Origin: Aporhodopirellula aestuarii | Lineage (GTDB): Bacteria; Planctomycetota; Planctomycetia; Pirellulales; Pirellulaceae | DNA: 49,209 bases | Assembly: GCF_023701485.1 (NCBI RefSeq) | Contig: NZ_JAMQBK010000084.1 | Location: forward strand, 1 to 49,209 | Reading direction: 5' to 3' | In this document: in pieces, positions 26,096 through 34,972 of the stretch | Position numbering within the stretch: position 1 is the stretch's first letter | Layout: every line of letters begins with the position of its first letter | Translations under genes and position numbers: made by a program | Notes under the pieces: generated by a model | What the model was told of the DNA's origin: nothing | Seen by the model: only the letters and a program-made list of their open reading frames with translations | The model's database searches: none

Positions 26096-26126
26096 GGTGC
26101 GAAAGTAATCTTTCGCACCTTTTTTT
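26096..26126 (+). terminator. Strong intrinsic terminator
   Basis: A perfect 10-base stem (GGTGCGAAAG/CTTTCGCACC), a TAAT loop and seven Ts. It ends the transcript of the small lipoprotein gene and prevents read-through into the convergent purine nucleoside phosphorylase gene. It is the clearest terminator in the window. Confidence 0.9.
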
Positions 26127-26137
26127 ATGCGCGTCGC

Positions 26138-26965
26138 TTAAGTGTTCAGTTCGCCGATCACGCCGCGAACGATCGCTCGAAGTTTTGGTTCGGCTTCGTT
26201 GGCGACCGCGATAATTTCGCTGACAACGGCGGGTTTGATCGCATCAGGCAAACACATGTCTGTGATCACACTCAGGCCGACGACTTTCAAGCCACAGTGA
26301 ACCGCTACGATGGTTTCCGGCACGGTGCTCATGCCGACGACATCCGCCCCGATTTGGCGTAGGAACCGATATTCCGCACGGGTTTCCAGGCAAGGGCCTG
26401 CCACTGCGACAAAGACGCCTTTGTGCGGGAAAATCCCTTCGCGGTGAGCGACCTTCATCGTCCGCTCGATCCACTCATGGCTGTACGGTTCGCACATGTC
26501 GGGGAACCTGGGGCCGAGGCGATCGTCATTGATCCCGATCAACGGGTTGCCGCCCAGCAAATTGATCTGGTCCTCGATCACCATGATGTCGCCGCTGTTG
26601 TAATGTGGGTTCAGTCCCCCGCAGGCGTTGCTAACAATGAGCAGTTCCGCGCCGAGCTCTTTGAAAACGCGAACCGGCAAAGTGATGTCTTTAAGCGCGT
26701 AACCTTCGTAGAAGTGAAAACGACCTTCCATCGCCATCACTGGAACGCCACCGAGTTTGCCAATCACCAATCGTCCGGCGTGGCTCGTCGCGGTGGAGTT
26801 GAGAAAGTGAGGGATGTCGTTGTAATCCAGCGTCGCCTCGACCTCGATATCGCCGACCAAGCCTCCCAAGCCTGTTCCAAGGATGACTCCGGCGCGAGGA
26901 GTCAGGCTGGTGTGTTGGCGAATAAACTCGCAAGTTTCTTGGATTTTGTCGTAAAGATCTAGCAT
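26138..26965 (-). CDS. punA: Purine nucleoside phosphorylase
   Basis: A 275-residue trimeric-type (PNP/MTAP class) phosphorylase that splits purine nucleosides with phosphate for salvage. Motifs: GVILGTGLGGL (phosphate loop), ATSHAGRLVIG, MEGRFHFYEGY, LIVSNACGGLNPHYNSGD, VAGPCLETRAEYRFLR and GMSTVPE. The base-contact segment reads SVITDMCLPD, with Asp where the inosine/guanosine-specific enzymes carry Asn, so 6-amino purines might be accepted. The start is ATG 26965. It is divergent from the HerA-like gene with about 125 bases between the starts. Family secure; base preference open. Confidence 0.93.
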   Translation of the reverse strand: MLDLYDKIQETCEFIRQHTSLTPRAGVILGTGLGGLVGDIEVEATLDYNDIPHFLNSTATSHAGRLVIGKLGGVPVMAMEGRFHFYEGYALKDITLPVRVFKELGAELLIVSNACGGLNPHYNSGDIMVIEDQINLLGGNPLIGINDDRLGPRFPDMCEPYSHEWIERTMKVAHREGIFPHKGVFVAVAGPCLETRAEYRFLRQIGADVVGMSTVPETIVAVHCGLKVVGLSVITDMCLPDAIKPAVVSEIIAVANEAEPKLRAIVRGVIGELNT

Positions 26966-27091
26966 GTAGTGTGGGCGCAGATTGAAGGGGAGAGAACGTA
27001 CCAGGTCGTATCGGACCTACGCTGAGCGTTTTGATTTTGTATGTTAACACGCTCCTCGTTTTTACGCATTCCTTCGACAACTGATTTTGCC

Positions 27092-29527
27092 ATGGCCGTG
27101 CCCTCACCGGATGTTTTCGAAAAGCTGGCGACCTTCTACTTGGGCCGGTACTACGATTTGCCCAACGGGAAGCTGCTCGATGACCTGTTGTTGTACGATT
27201 CCAAAGACCTATGCACGCATGCGATGTGCGTGGGGATGACCGGCAGCGGCAAGACGGGGTTGTGTTTGTCATTGCTCGAGGAAGCTGCGATTGATGGTAT
27301 CCCGGCGATCTGCATTGATCCCAAGGGCGATCTCGCCAACCTGATGCTCGCGTTTCCCAATCTGGAGCCTTCTGATTTCCGACCTTGGTTGGAACCCGGT
27401 GAAGCGAGCCGCAAAGGCAAGACGCTCGACCAGTTCGCAACCTCGACGGCGGAAAAATGGAAAGCCGGCTTGGAATCTTGGGGACAGACATCGGAAAGGG
27501 TGGCGAGATTCAAAGCCGCCGCGGATGTTGCGATCTACACGCCGGGCAGCAATATTGGTTTGCCGCTCACGGTGCTCAAGAGTTTTGACACGCCACCGGC
27601 GGAGGTGCTCGCCGATGCCGATGCGATGCGTGAACACGTCACAGGTGCCGCGTCGGGATTGCTCACCTTGCTGGGCATAGACGCCGATCCGCTGCTCTCT
27701 CGCGAACATATCCTGATTAGCTCGATCCTCGATCATTGTTGGAGGAAGGGCCAAAACATTTCGATCGGCAATTTGATCGGTTTGATCACCTCGCCACCGA
27801 TTAACCGTGTCGGTGTGCTGGACCTCGATTCGTTTATGTCCGCCAGTGATCGAAGCAAGCTGGCAATGACGCTCAATAATCTTCTCGCTTCGCCCGCGTT
27901 CTCGACATGGCTCGATGGGGAAGCGTTATCGATCAAGAAGCTACTGCACACACCCGACGGTAAGCCAAGACTATCGATCATCTCGATCGCGCATCTGAGT
28001 GACCATGAACGGATGTTCTTCGTCACGATTTTGCTCAATGAAGTCGTTTCGTGGATGCGCACGCAGAGTGGGACGAGTTCGCTGCGGGCGCTGCTATACA
28101 TGGATGAAGTCGCCGGCTATTTCCCGCCCGTCGCGAACCCGCCGTCGAAGCCACCGATGTTGACGTTGCTCAAACAGGCGCGTGCATTTGGACTCGGTGT
28201 CATGCTCGCGACGCAAAACCCGGTCGATCTGGATTACAAAGGTCTTTCGAACATCGGCACGTGGTTTCTCGGACGTTTGCAAACCGAACGCGATAAAGCT
28301 CGCGTGCTCGAGGGACTCGAAGGCGCCGCCGCTCAGTCGGGCAAGCCGTTTGATCGCAACGCGATGGAGCAGTTGCTGGCGTCGCTCGGAAGCCGTGTGT
28401 TCCTGATGAACAACGTGCACGACGATGCTCCAACGGTTTTTCAAACTCGATGGGCGATGTCGTTTCTTGCCGGACCGCTCGCACGTGATCAGATCTCACG
28501 ATTGATGGCTGACCGGAAAGCCGAACTTGCTGCGATCGCGAAAAGCCAAAACGAAACGGTGGCAAAAACATCCGTGACGCCGACCCGTCCCGTGCTACCG
28601 CAAGGAGTGAAGGAATCCTTTCTTTTCCCGAATCGATATGTGCGTGGGGAAGGCGATCGAATCTATCGCGCAGCCCTGCTCGGCACCGGCACGTTGCATC
28701 ACGTCAAAAGCACCGCGGGTGTCGATTCATGGATGGACGTCAGCAGGTTGCTACGTTGCGGGAATGGCGTGCCAAGTGACGTTTGGGAATCCAGCGAGAT
28801 GCTCGACCCTGACGCCAAATTGGAAGATGAGCCTGATTCGTCGTTCACATTTTCGCCACTACCTGATGAGCTTTGCAGTGCACGCACGGTGAAGTCCATC
28901 AACACTGCATTCAAAGAATACTTGTACCGGCATCATCCGATGGAACTGTACAAGAGCCCAACGCTTGGCGAGTACGCACCGCCGGGATTAAGTGAATCCG
29001 AGGCTCGGGTACATTTCGAGCAAGCGGCGCGGGAACATCGCGATCTCGAAACTGACAAATTGCGAATGAAGTATCTCAAGAAGATGAAATCGATTGAGGG
29101 AAAGATTCGCACGGCGGAAGAGCGTGTCGCGCGAGAATCGGATCAATACGACGCGGCTAAAATGTCATCGCTGATGTCGTTCGGTGCTTCTGTGCTCGGC
29201 GCATTCATGGGACGCAAAGTCGCGAGCAGCCGGAATGTTTCGAAAATGTCGACTGCCGCCCGCAGCGCGACCAAGGCGGCACAGGAACGTGGTGACGTCA
29301 AACGTGCCCAAGAAACGTTGGAGCAGTACAAGCTCGACATGCAAGACATGAGCGACCGGCTCGAAGCCGAGCTTGCCGAACTCACTCATCGTTTAGAACT
29401 CGAAGCTCGCGAACTCGAAGTCACCGTCATCCCGCCCCGCAAAGGTGACCTGAAAATCGGGGAACCGACAATCGTGTGGACGCCGTGGCAAATGACCGAC
29501 GAAGGCGAAGCGACACCCTTGTTCTGA
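27092..29527 (+). CDS. HerA/FtsK-like ATPase with C-terminal coiled coil
   Basis: An 811-residue protein with a RecA-like HerA core. Walker A is GMTGSGKT (48-55); Walker B is LLYMDEVAGYFPP (about 335-347); QARAFGLGVMLATQNPVDLDY is the arginine/sensor region of HerA-type translocases. A hydrophilic coiled-coil-prone region follows (about 650-780) with a short hydrophobic patch (SLMSFGASVLGAFMG). HerA ATPases pump DNA in repair or defence, but this family lacks the usual NurA nuclease partner, and none is present here. ATG 27092 is preferred to 27041 because the conserved FEKLATFYLGRYYDL region begins there. The gene stands alone; role unknown. Confidence 0.85.
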   Translation: MAVPSPDVFEKLATFYLGRYYDLPNGKLLDDLLLYDSKDLCTHAMCVGMTGSGKTGLCLSLLEEAAIDGIPAICIDPKGDLANLMLAFPNLEPSDFRPWLEPGEASRKGKTLDQFATSTAEKWKAGLESWGQTSERVARFKAAADVAIYTPGSNIGLPLTVLKSFDTPPAEVLADADAMREHVTGAASGLLTLLGIDADPLLSREHILISSILDHCWRKGQNISIGNLIGLITSPPINRVGVLDLDSFMSASDRSKLAMTLNNLLASPAFSTWLDGEALSIKKLLHTPDGKPRLSIISIAHLSDHERMFFVTILLNEVVSWMRTQSGTSSLRALLYMDEVAGYFPPVANPPSKPPMLTLLKQARAFGLGVMLATQNPVDLDYKGLSNIGTWFLGRLQTERDKARVLEGLEGAAAQSGKPFDRNAMEQLLASLGSRVFLMNNVHDDAPTVFQTRWAMSFLAGPLARDQISRLMADRKAELAAIAKSQNETVAKTSVTPTRPVLPQGVKESFLFPNRYVRGEGDRIYRAALLGTGTLHHVKSTAGVDSWMDVSRLLRCGNGVPSDVWESSEMLDPDAKLEDEPDSSFTFSPLPDELCSARTVKSINTAFKEYLYRHHPMELYKSPTLGEYAPPGLSESEARVHFEQAAREHRDLETDKLRMKYLKKMKSIEGKIRTAEERVARESDQYDAAKMSSLMSFGASVLGAFMGRKVASSRNVSKMSTAARSATKAAQERGDVKRAQETLEQYKLDMQDMSDRLEAELAELTHRLELEARELEVTVIPPRKGDLKIGEPTIVWTPWQMTDEGEATPLF

Positions 29528-30063
29528 GAATTCGTTCGATCGTGCCGCGATCATGTTTCCGCTACGAGAGCGGTCGGCATGGCTAGGCATTTGTCAGTGA
29601 CCCCGGTGGAGTGGGCACCCTCGACAGGCAAAGCACCCCGCTGCATGCGAAAATTACGCGTGAAAGTCGGGCCGCAAGGCCGGGAATGGAATGAGCGACG
29701 GCTTGAGCTCGCCATCTTTTTTCGCCGTTTCGGACTGAGACGATCGCCTCCGAAAAGCCTGGAATCCGGTTGGCTGAAAGGTCATATAAAAGGCTGGGTA
29801 AACAGAATTCGCCCTGTTTTGCCGACTCACTGATCAATTTGCACGTTGGCAAAAGCCAACTGGACAAATGCGGCAGCGAGTGACGTACGCCTGTATAGAA
29901 ATTGTGAAAATCCCTTGAGAAACCGGTTTACGGGCCGTCTCTGCCCTCAAGTGAGAGGACTGCATGTGACGATGAAATCGATTGTACGGGAATTTTCTAA
30001 TTTTCGTATTGACTCGGTATCAAGGGTGATGCCGAGAGGCATTCAATCGGTAGCAGGAATCGC
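29528..30063. other. Long leader/intergenic region before the secretin gene
   Basis: 536 bases. Short ORFs on both strands overlap each other and look like noise. A hairpin GTTGGC-AAAA-GCCAAC lies at 29845-29860, and a CTTGAG...CTCAAG inverted repeat with GC-rich interior lies about 100-150 bases before the secretin start. A GGGCCGCAAGGCC motif near 29670 has a relative near 14810. Promoter and a structured 5' leader are possible. Confidence 0.4.
29845..29860. repeat. Six-base hairpin with AAAA loop
   Basis: GTTGGC and GCCAAC flank AAAA. It lies about 200 bases upstream of the secretin gene. No T-run, so not a clear terminator. Confidence 0.3.
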
Positions 30064-33000
30064 ATGGTGTTTCACGCAAGTATTCGTTCGACAATCGAAC
30101 AGAGATGGTCACTTGTCGGGACGTTGATCTTGGCACTTACGTGTTGGGATGCCGCGTACCTTGCTGCTGACCGTCCTGATGCACCGGAGCTGCGTCAAAT
30201 CGCGGTCCCGCGTCAACTCATCGATCCGATCGCAACGCGATTGAATCTGCATTATCACAGCGAAGCCGGTGTGACCATTACTGCGGATGACCGCGGTGGC
30301 GGATCGTTGCTCGTGATGGCACCTCCGTCGATTCAAAAGCAAATCGCAGAGGATGCCGCGGCTCTCGTTCAGCGTTTGGCACCTGAGGCGAATTCTGGCC
30401 AGCCGACGCAAATGAATGTGCACCTGATTCACGTCAGTTGGCGTGAAGCGGAAGACACGTTACGGACGATCGCGGGCAGCAACGTGCCGGTCACGACCAG
30501 CCGTAATGGTGAACGGGCTTCTTTCCAAATCAACCTTGGAGATTCCGGCAGTTCCCATATTGATGTCGACCGCCGTGCAAACCAAGTCGCCATCACGGCG
30601 CTCCCGCAGTCGCATGCCATGTGGCAGCAAGTGCTCAGTGCAATCGATTCGCCAACCCGCTTCACCAATGAACGGACGGAAATTCTTCGTCTCGTTCATG
30701 CCGAACCCGCACCGGTTCAACGGGCGATCCGTTTGCTGCGAAGTCTCGACGAACGAAACGCGGTTCAACCTGTCCGCCGAATCACGCGCCCCGCCTCGAC
30801 GGCCGGCAAACCGACCTTTCAATCGGCTGGATTCAAGACCGTCGCGTTCGCCCAAAATACAGACGAAACAACCGAAGAAGATTCTCCGACACCCTCGGCT
30901 GATGTCGCAGCTTCGGACGGCGATGATGACACCGACGGTGGTGTAATCGGTGATACCGAAATTCAAATCGTGCCCGATTCCGGTTTGATCATCATCAAAG
31001 GTGCCAAACGCGATGTCGAACGCATCAAAGAAGTGATCGCCGAGATCGAAGCTCAAGCCAAAATCACCCAACCGGAAGTCGAAGTGCGCCAGTTGCAGCA
31101 CGCGGATTCCAACGCAGTGGCGACGCTGCTTGCACAGCTCTATGAAGACGTCCTGTCGGCCCGGCAAGGTGATGTCAGCATCACCTCGCTCGACGCACCC
31201 AACGCGTTGCTGTTGATTGGTCGTGCGGAAGCGATCAAGGCGGTTATGGAACTGGTTGACAAAATCGATCAGCCGATTCCGGAAACGGACCGACTGCGAG
31301 TCTTCCGGCTCAAACACGCCTCGGCAAACGACGCCGAAGCCACTATCCGCGAATTCTTTACAGCGGTACCCGGTGAAGACAGCGACCAGCGTCCAGGATT
31401 GGGCAACCGTGTCCGCATCAGTGCCGACTATCGCACGAACTCATTGATCATCGCCGCGTCACCGCGTGACATGAGCGAAGTGACTCGTCTGGTCGAACAA
31501 CTCGACGTTCGTCAATCGGCGTCCACCAGCCAAATTCGCATCTTCCCGTTGCGTAACGCACGTGCCGAGGATCTTGCACCGGTTCTCGAAGACGCGATCT
31601 CCGCCGAACCAGAAAATGTTCCTGACGATACGACGACCAAGTCGGCATCAATTTCCATCGTGTCGCTGGGGAACTCCGGAAATGCGATCCTGGAATCTGG
31701 GATCTTGTCAGGCACCGTGATCACGGCGGACAGCAACGCCAACGCGATCGTGGTCCGCGCCCCGAGCGAAGGCATGTCGCTGATCGCAGAACTGATCCGT
31801 CAGCTCGACCAAGCACCCGGCATCGACTCATTGGTGAAGGTGTTTACGATCGAAAACAGCGATGCGGCACAATTGACGACGGCACTGCAAAACCTGTTCG
31901 GCGACGACGCCGGTACCTCCGGTACAAGCATTGGTGCGGGCAACCAAGCCGGTTTGCCGTCTTTGTCTGCCGCCGAGAGTGCTCTTGTGCCATTACGGTT
32001 CTCCACCGACGCTCGAACCAACAGTATCATCGCCAGTGGTTCGGCGGAGGATCTCGAAGTTGTCGAAAGCATCTTGTTGCGTCTCGACAGTGCCGGATTC
32101 GCCGAACGGATCACCGAAGTCATTTGGCTTAAGAACCAGATCGCTATCAACATTGCGACCGCGATTCAAGAGTATGTGAGCTCGCGTCAACAATCGCAAA
32201 ACATTATTCCACAATTGCAGCAAGGACTCGGTCCCTACGATTTGCCAGATCGTGATTTGATCGTGGTTGCCGAAGGGCAAACAAACAGTCTCTTGCTCAG
32301 CGTTTCACCGCGGATGTATGAAGAGGTGCGTCAGTTGATCGACCGTCTCGACCGTCGTCCGCCGATGGTGCTGATCAAGACGCTGATCGCAGAAGTCGCG
32401 TTGAGCGACGGATTCGAACTCGGTGGTGAGTTCGGCTTGCAAGACTCGATCTTGTTCGACCGAGGCATCGCGGGGACCGCATCGAATCCGGGATTCAACT
32501 TCAACAATGCCGGGTTGCCGAACTTAAACACAACAGGACGCGAAGACCTCGCGTCTCAGGGCGTGACGACATTTGGGGTCGCTCAAAGTGTGCTCGACTC
32601 GACCAATAACGGCGGGTTTGTTTTCTCGGCCGCCAGCGAATCGATCAGTATGTTCCTGCGTACGTTGCAAACGGCCGATCGCCTGCAAATCCTCAGTCGC
32701 CCAGAGATCATGACCGCGGACAATACGGAAGGTTTCGTCCAGGTCGGTCAGCAATTCCCGCGGCCAACGGAAATTTCGACCACTGCCCAGGGACAGACCC
32801 TGATTGGGATTGAAGATGTTGATATCGGTATCATCCTCCGCGTTACACCACGCGTTGGGGCCGACGGTTTGATCCTGATGGCCATCGATGCGACACGGTC
32901 GGCGATTAATAACACGGTGGGTCAAAACATCGGTTTCGACAACAATAATAACCCGATCTTTGTTCCGGCGATCGATACGACGACCGCTCAGGCGACCGTC

Positions 33001-33813
33001 ACCGCGTTTGACGGGCAAACGGTTGTCTTTGGTGGTTTGATCACCAAACGCCGCGACAACTCGACCAAACGTGTTCCGTACCTCGCGGACATTCCGCTCT
33101 TGGGCACCTTTTTCAAATACGACCGTGAGCGTGAATTCCGCACTGAACTTCTCGTGGTCATGACGCCTGTTTTGGTCACCGGAAACGAAGATCTCGAGTA
33201 CGTCAAACAAGCCGAGTCGAGCCGCATGAGCTGGTGCCTCGCTGACGTTGTCGAAGCACACGGCGATGAAGGACTGTCGGGCGGCTACGGATTGTGGGGA
33301 CCCGCCATCGGACCGACGATCTATCCCGACGTGCATCCAACCGTCGACGTGTTCCCCGCCGCTGACATGCCGAAGCACTCGGCCGTTCGCACCGGGATCC
33401 CGATGTACCAGGGAACAGCGGTTCCTGCGGAAGCGGTCTCACCCACTGTTCCTGGAATTGAACTCGCACCTGGTGAATCGATCATCTCCGATGAAGGCAT
33501 GTTGGGTTCGGAATACTACGCACCATTGCCAGCGAACGACGCACCTGGCGTGTGGTCACCTGATTCAACCAGTATCCCGGCACCAGCCAATGAACTTCCG
33601 GTTCCGTCCACGGAGATATTGCCTGCCCCGGTTCAGCAAACGCTCCCACCCGTTCCCGTTTCGGGAGCATCGGCAGCGTCGCCGACCCAAACAAACGTCA
33701 TGAAAACCGCATCGACTGGCCCTCCGGCTTCCCTCGAGCCTCCGAAGGAACGACCAGGACGTTGGTCGAACTTCAACGGAAAACTGAGTTCGTTCATCTC
33801 ACCGAGTAAGTAA
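30064..33813 (+). CDS. Very long type II/III-like secretin
   Basis: A 1249-residue outer-membrane secretin, roughly twice the size of GspD. A signal peptide (about 1-35) is followed by two N0-like segments (about 40-200). Then come about five secretin-N repeats starting near residues 340 (VRQLQHADS), 410 (LRVFRLKHAS), 492 (IRIFPLRNAR), 592 (VKVFTIENSD) and 684 (TEVIWLKNQ), each ending in a LIIAASP-like strand. The secretin channel domain spans about 860-1040 (LQILSRPEIM, VTPRV, VPYLADIPLLGTFF, ELLVVMTPVL). An acidic Thr/Asp-rich linker lies near 275-300 and a Pro-rich tail fills the last 150 residues. It is followed two bases later by a lipoprotein gene. No inner-membrane T2SS genes are nearby. 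Confidence 0.9.
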   Translation: MVFHASIRSTIEQRWSLVGTLILALTCWDAAYLAADRPDAPELRQIAVPRQLIDPIATRLNLHYHSEAGVTITADDRGGGSLLVMAPPSIQKQIAEDAAALVQRLAPEANSGQPTQMNVHLIHVSWREAEDTLRTIAGSNVPVTTSRNGERASFQINLGDSGSSHIDVDRRANQVAITALPQSHAMWQQVLSAIDSPTRFTNERTEILRLVHAEPAPVQRAIRLLRSLDERNAVQPVRRITRPASTAGKPTFQSAGFKTVAFAQNTDETTEEDSPTPSADVAASDGDDDTDGGVIGDTEIQIVPDSGLIIIKGAKRDVERIKEVIAEIEAQAKITQPEVEVRQLQHADSNAVATLLAQLYEDVLSARQGDVSITSLDAPNALLLIGRAEAIKAVMELVDKIDQPIPETDRLRVFRLKHASANDAEATIREFFTAVPGEDSDQRPGLGNRVRISADYRTNSLIIAASPRDMSEVTRLVEQLDVRQSASTSQIRIFPLRNARAEDLAPVLEDAISAEPENVPDDTTTKSASISIVSLGNSGNAILESGILSGTVITADSNANAIVVRAPSEGMSLIAELIRQLDQAPGIDSLVKVFTIENSDAAQLTTALQNLFGDDAGTSGTSIGAGNQAGLPSLSAAESALVPLRFSTDARTNSIIASGSAEDLEVVESILLRLDSAGFAERITEVIWLKNQIAINIATAIQEYVSSRQQSQNIIPQLQQGLGPYDLPDRDLIVVAEGQTNSLLLSVSPRMYEEVRQLIDRLDRRPPMVLIKTLIAEVALSDGFELGGEFGLQDSILFDRGIAGTASNPGFNFNNAGLPNLNTTGREDLASQGVTTFGVAQSVLDSTNNGGFVFSAASESISMFLRTLQTADRLQILSRPEIMTADNTEGFVQVGQQFPRPTEISTTAQGQTLIGIEDVDIGIILRVTPRVGADGLILMAIDATRSAINNTVGQNIGFDNNNNPIFVPAIDTTTAQATVTAFDGQTVVFGGLITKRRDNSTKRVPYLADIPLLGTFFKYDREREFRTELLVVMTPVLVTGNEDLEYVKQAESSRMSWCLADVVEAHGDEGLSGGYGLWGPAIGPTIYPDVHPTVDVFPAADMPKHSAVRTGIPMYQGTAVPAEAVSPTVPGIELAPGESIISDEGMLGSEYYAPLPANDAPGVWSPDSTSIPAPANELPVPSTEILPAPVQQTLPPVPVSGASAASPTQTNVMKTASTGPPASLEPPKERPGRWSNFNGKLSSFISPSK

Positions 33814-33815
33814 CC

Positions 33816-34682
33816 ATGAAAAACAATACCTTCAAAAATCTGCTGCTGGCCGGCATCGTCGGTACGACGTTGAGTGGTTGCTCGACCTTTCAAAAGAAGG
33901 ACGATTCGGTGGTGTCACCGAAGCCACCGAAGAGTCTCGCCGAACGGATGCCGTGGGCGAAGTCGAAGAGTGATCAGCCCGAGCCGTATCCCAATCCGGT
34001 CAAGCTAGCTTCGACGTGGACTCCCGATACGCTCACCCAAGCCGGCCGCGTGCCCACACGCGGTTTTGGCGCCCGAATGTTTTTCTACGACGAGAAATCT
34101 CGCGCCGTACCCGTCGACGGAACGTTGGTGGTTCTCGGCTTTGATGAAAACGCAAAGAACCCGGATGGCTCTCAAGCGGTCAAGCGTTTTGAGTTCACTC
34201 CCGAGCAGTTTACCCGACACTTCAGCCAATCCGATCTCGGTGCGTCTTACAGTGTTTGGATCCCGTGGGATGCCGTTGGCGGAAAACAAACCCGCGTTTC
34301 GCTCGTTGCCTCTTTCGTGACCAAAGAGGGCAAACCGGTTCAGGGTAGTCCAACGACGGTGCTTCTGCCCGGTACCAAGGACAGCTCAGCGGCCACACTC
34401 GCCCAGCGATACTCACCTGAGTTTCGTCAATGGCAACTCGCCAATGCGGGCAACACGCCCCCAACGAGCGGATTGATGACGACGACGATCCACCGCAGTG
34501 CTCCGGTCAGCCGCCAAACGATGGACGTTCCAAGCATGCAGGGGAATACCCCGCAGTGGAACATCGCCGCAGCGAACTCGAGCTCAACGTTTGATGTCGC
34601 CATGAAACCGTCGGCAACGGATGCAAACGCTAGCAGTCAGGGAACTCAAGCCATGCCTGCGAGTGCCAAGATCAACCGCTGA
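33816..34682 (+). CDS. Lipoprotein in operon with the secretin
   Basis: A 288-residue lipoprotein. The hydrophobic stretch LLLAGIVGTTLSGC gives a lipobox with Cys22. The mature protein starts with a Lys/Pro-rich segment, then a beta-rich domain (about 60-200) with GARMFFYDEKSRAVPVDGTLVV, FTPEQFTRHF and YSVWIPWDAVGG. The Ser/Thr/Pro/Gln-rich C-terminal third looks disordered. The start is two bases after the secretin stop, so the two are co-translated. Lipoproteins next to secretins often act as pilotins that take the secretin to the outer membrane, but this one is larger than pilotins and shows no known pilotin fold. Role inferred from position. Confidence 0.75.
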   Translation: MKNNTFKNLLLAGIVGTTLSGCSTFQKKDDSVVSPKPPKSLAERMPWAKSKSDQPEPYPNPVKLASTWTPDTLTQAGRVPTRGFGARMFFYDEKSRAVPVDGTLVVLGFDENAKNPDGSQAVKRFEFTPEQFTRHFSQSDLGASYSVWIPWDAVGGKQTRVSLVASFVTKEGKPVQGSPTTVLLPGTKDSSAATLAQRYSPEFRQWQLANAGNTPPTSGLMTTTIHRSAPVSRQTMDVPSMQGNTPQWNIAAANSSSTFDVAMKPSATDANASSQGTQAMPASAKINR

Positions 34683-34840
34683 TTGGTGCGAACGAATCTC
34701 TCGGCTTCTCTTGATTTCGCTTTCGCGGAACCGTCGTTTGAGCGAGCCGAGACGCGGGAGTTTGGAAGATGCTGTTTTGGGCTGGTTCACCCGGCCAAAC
34801 GGCCATGAGCACCGCTGGCTTAGCTAGACGACGTGACTTT

Positions 34841-34898
34841 TCACGTAGCTCGGTCTTTCCAAGACCGAGAACTGCGCGCATCACCCGCTTTTCCAGCC
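34841..34898 (+). repeat. Dispersed hairpin repeat, copy 1
   Basis: A 58-base stretch matching 44583-44640 at about 44 of 58 positions, including 26 of the first 29. Its core is a perfect nine-base stem, CTCGGTCTT/AAGACCGAG, around TCC. It lies downstream of the lipoprotein gene. Confidence 0.65.
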
Positions 34899-34972
34899 TC
34901 GAAGAGACTCAGCTACGCGAGAGTTAAAAACGCCAATGTTTTGCTCTTCCGCCGAATGCGTTTGAACGGCAA

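Noticed and set aside
29579..29833. 84-residue plus-strand ORF before the secretin gene
   Set aside because: Overlaps a reverse ORF of equal length and contains no motif; no ribosome-binding site.
30460..31317. 285-residue minus-strand ORF inside the secretin gene
   Set aside because: Antisense to clear secretin repeats; composition typical of an antisense shadow.
32524..33378. 284-residue minus-strand ORF inside the secretin gene
   Set aside because: Antisense to the secretin channel domain; no motifs.
34672..34884. 70-residue minus-strand ORF
   Set aside because: Covers the hairpin repeat copy and starts at GTG inside it; shares the VLGLG peptide with the other repeat copy.
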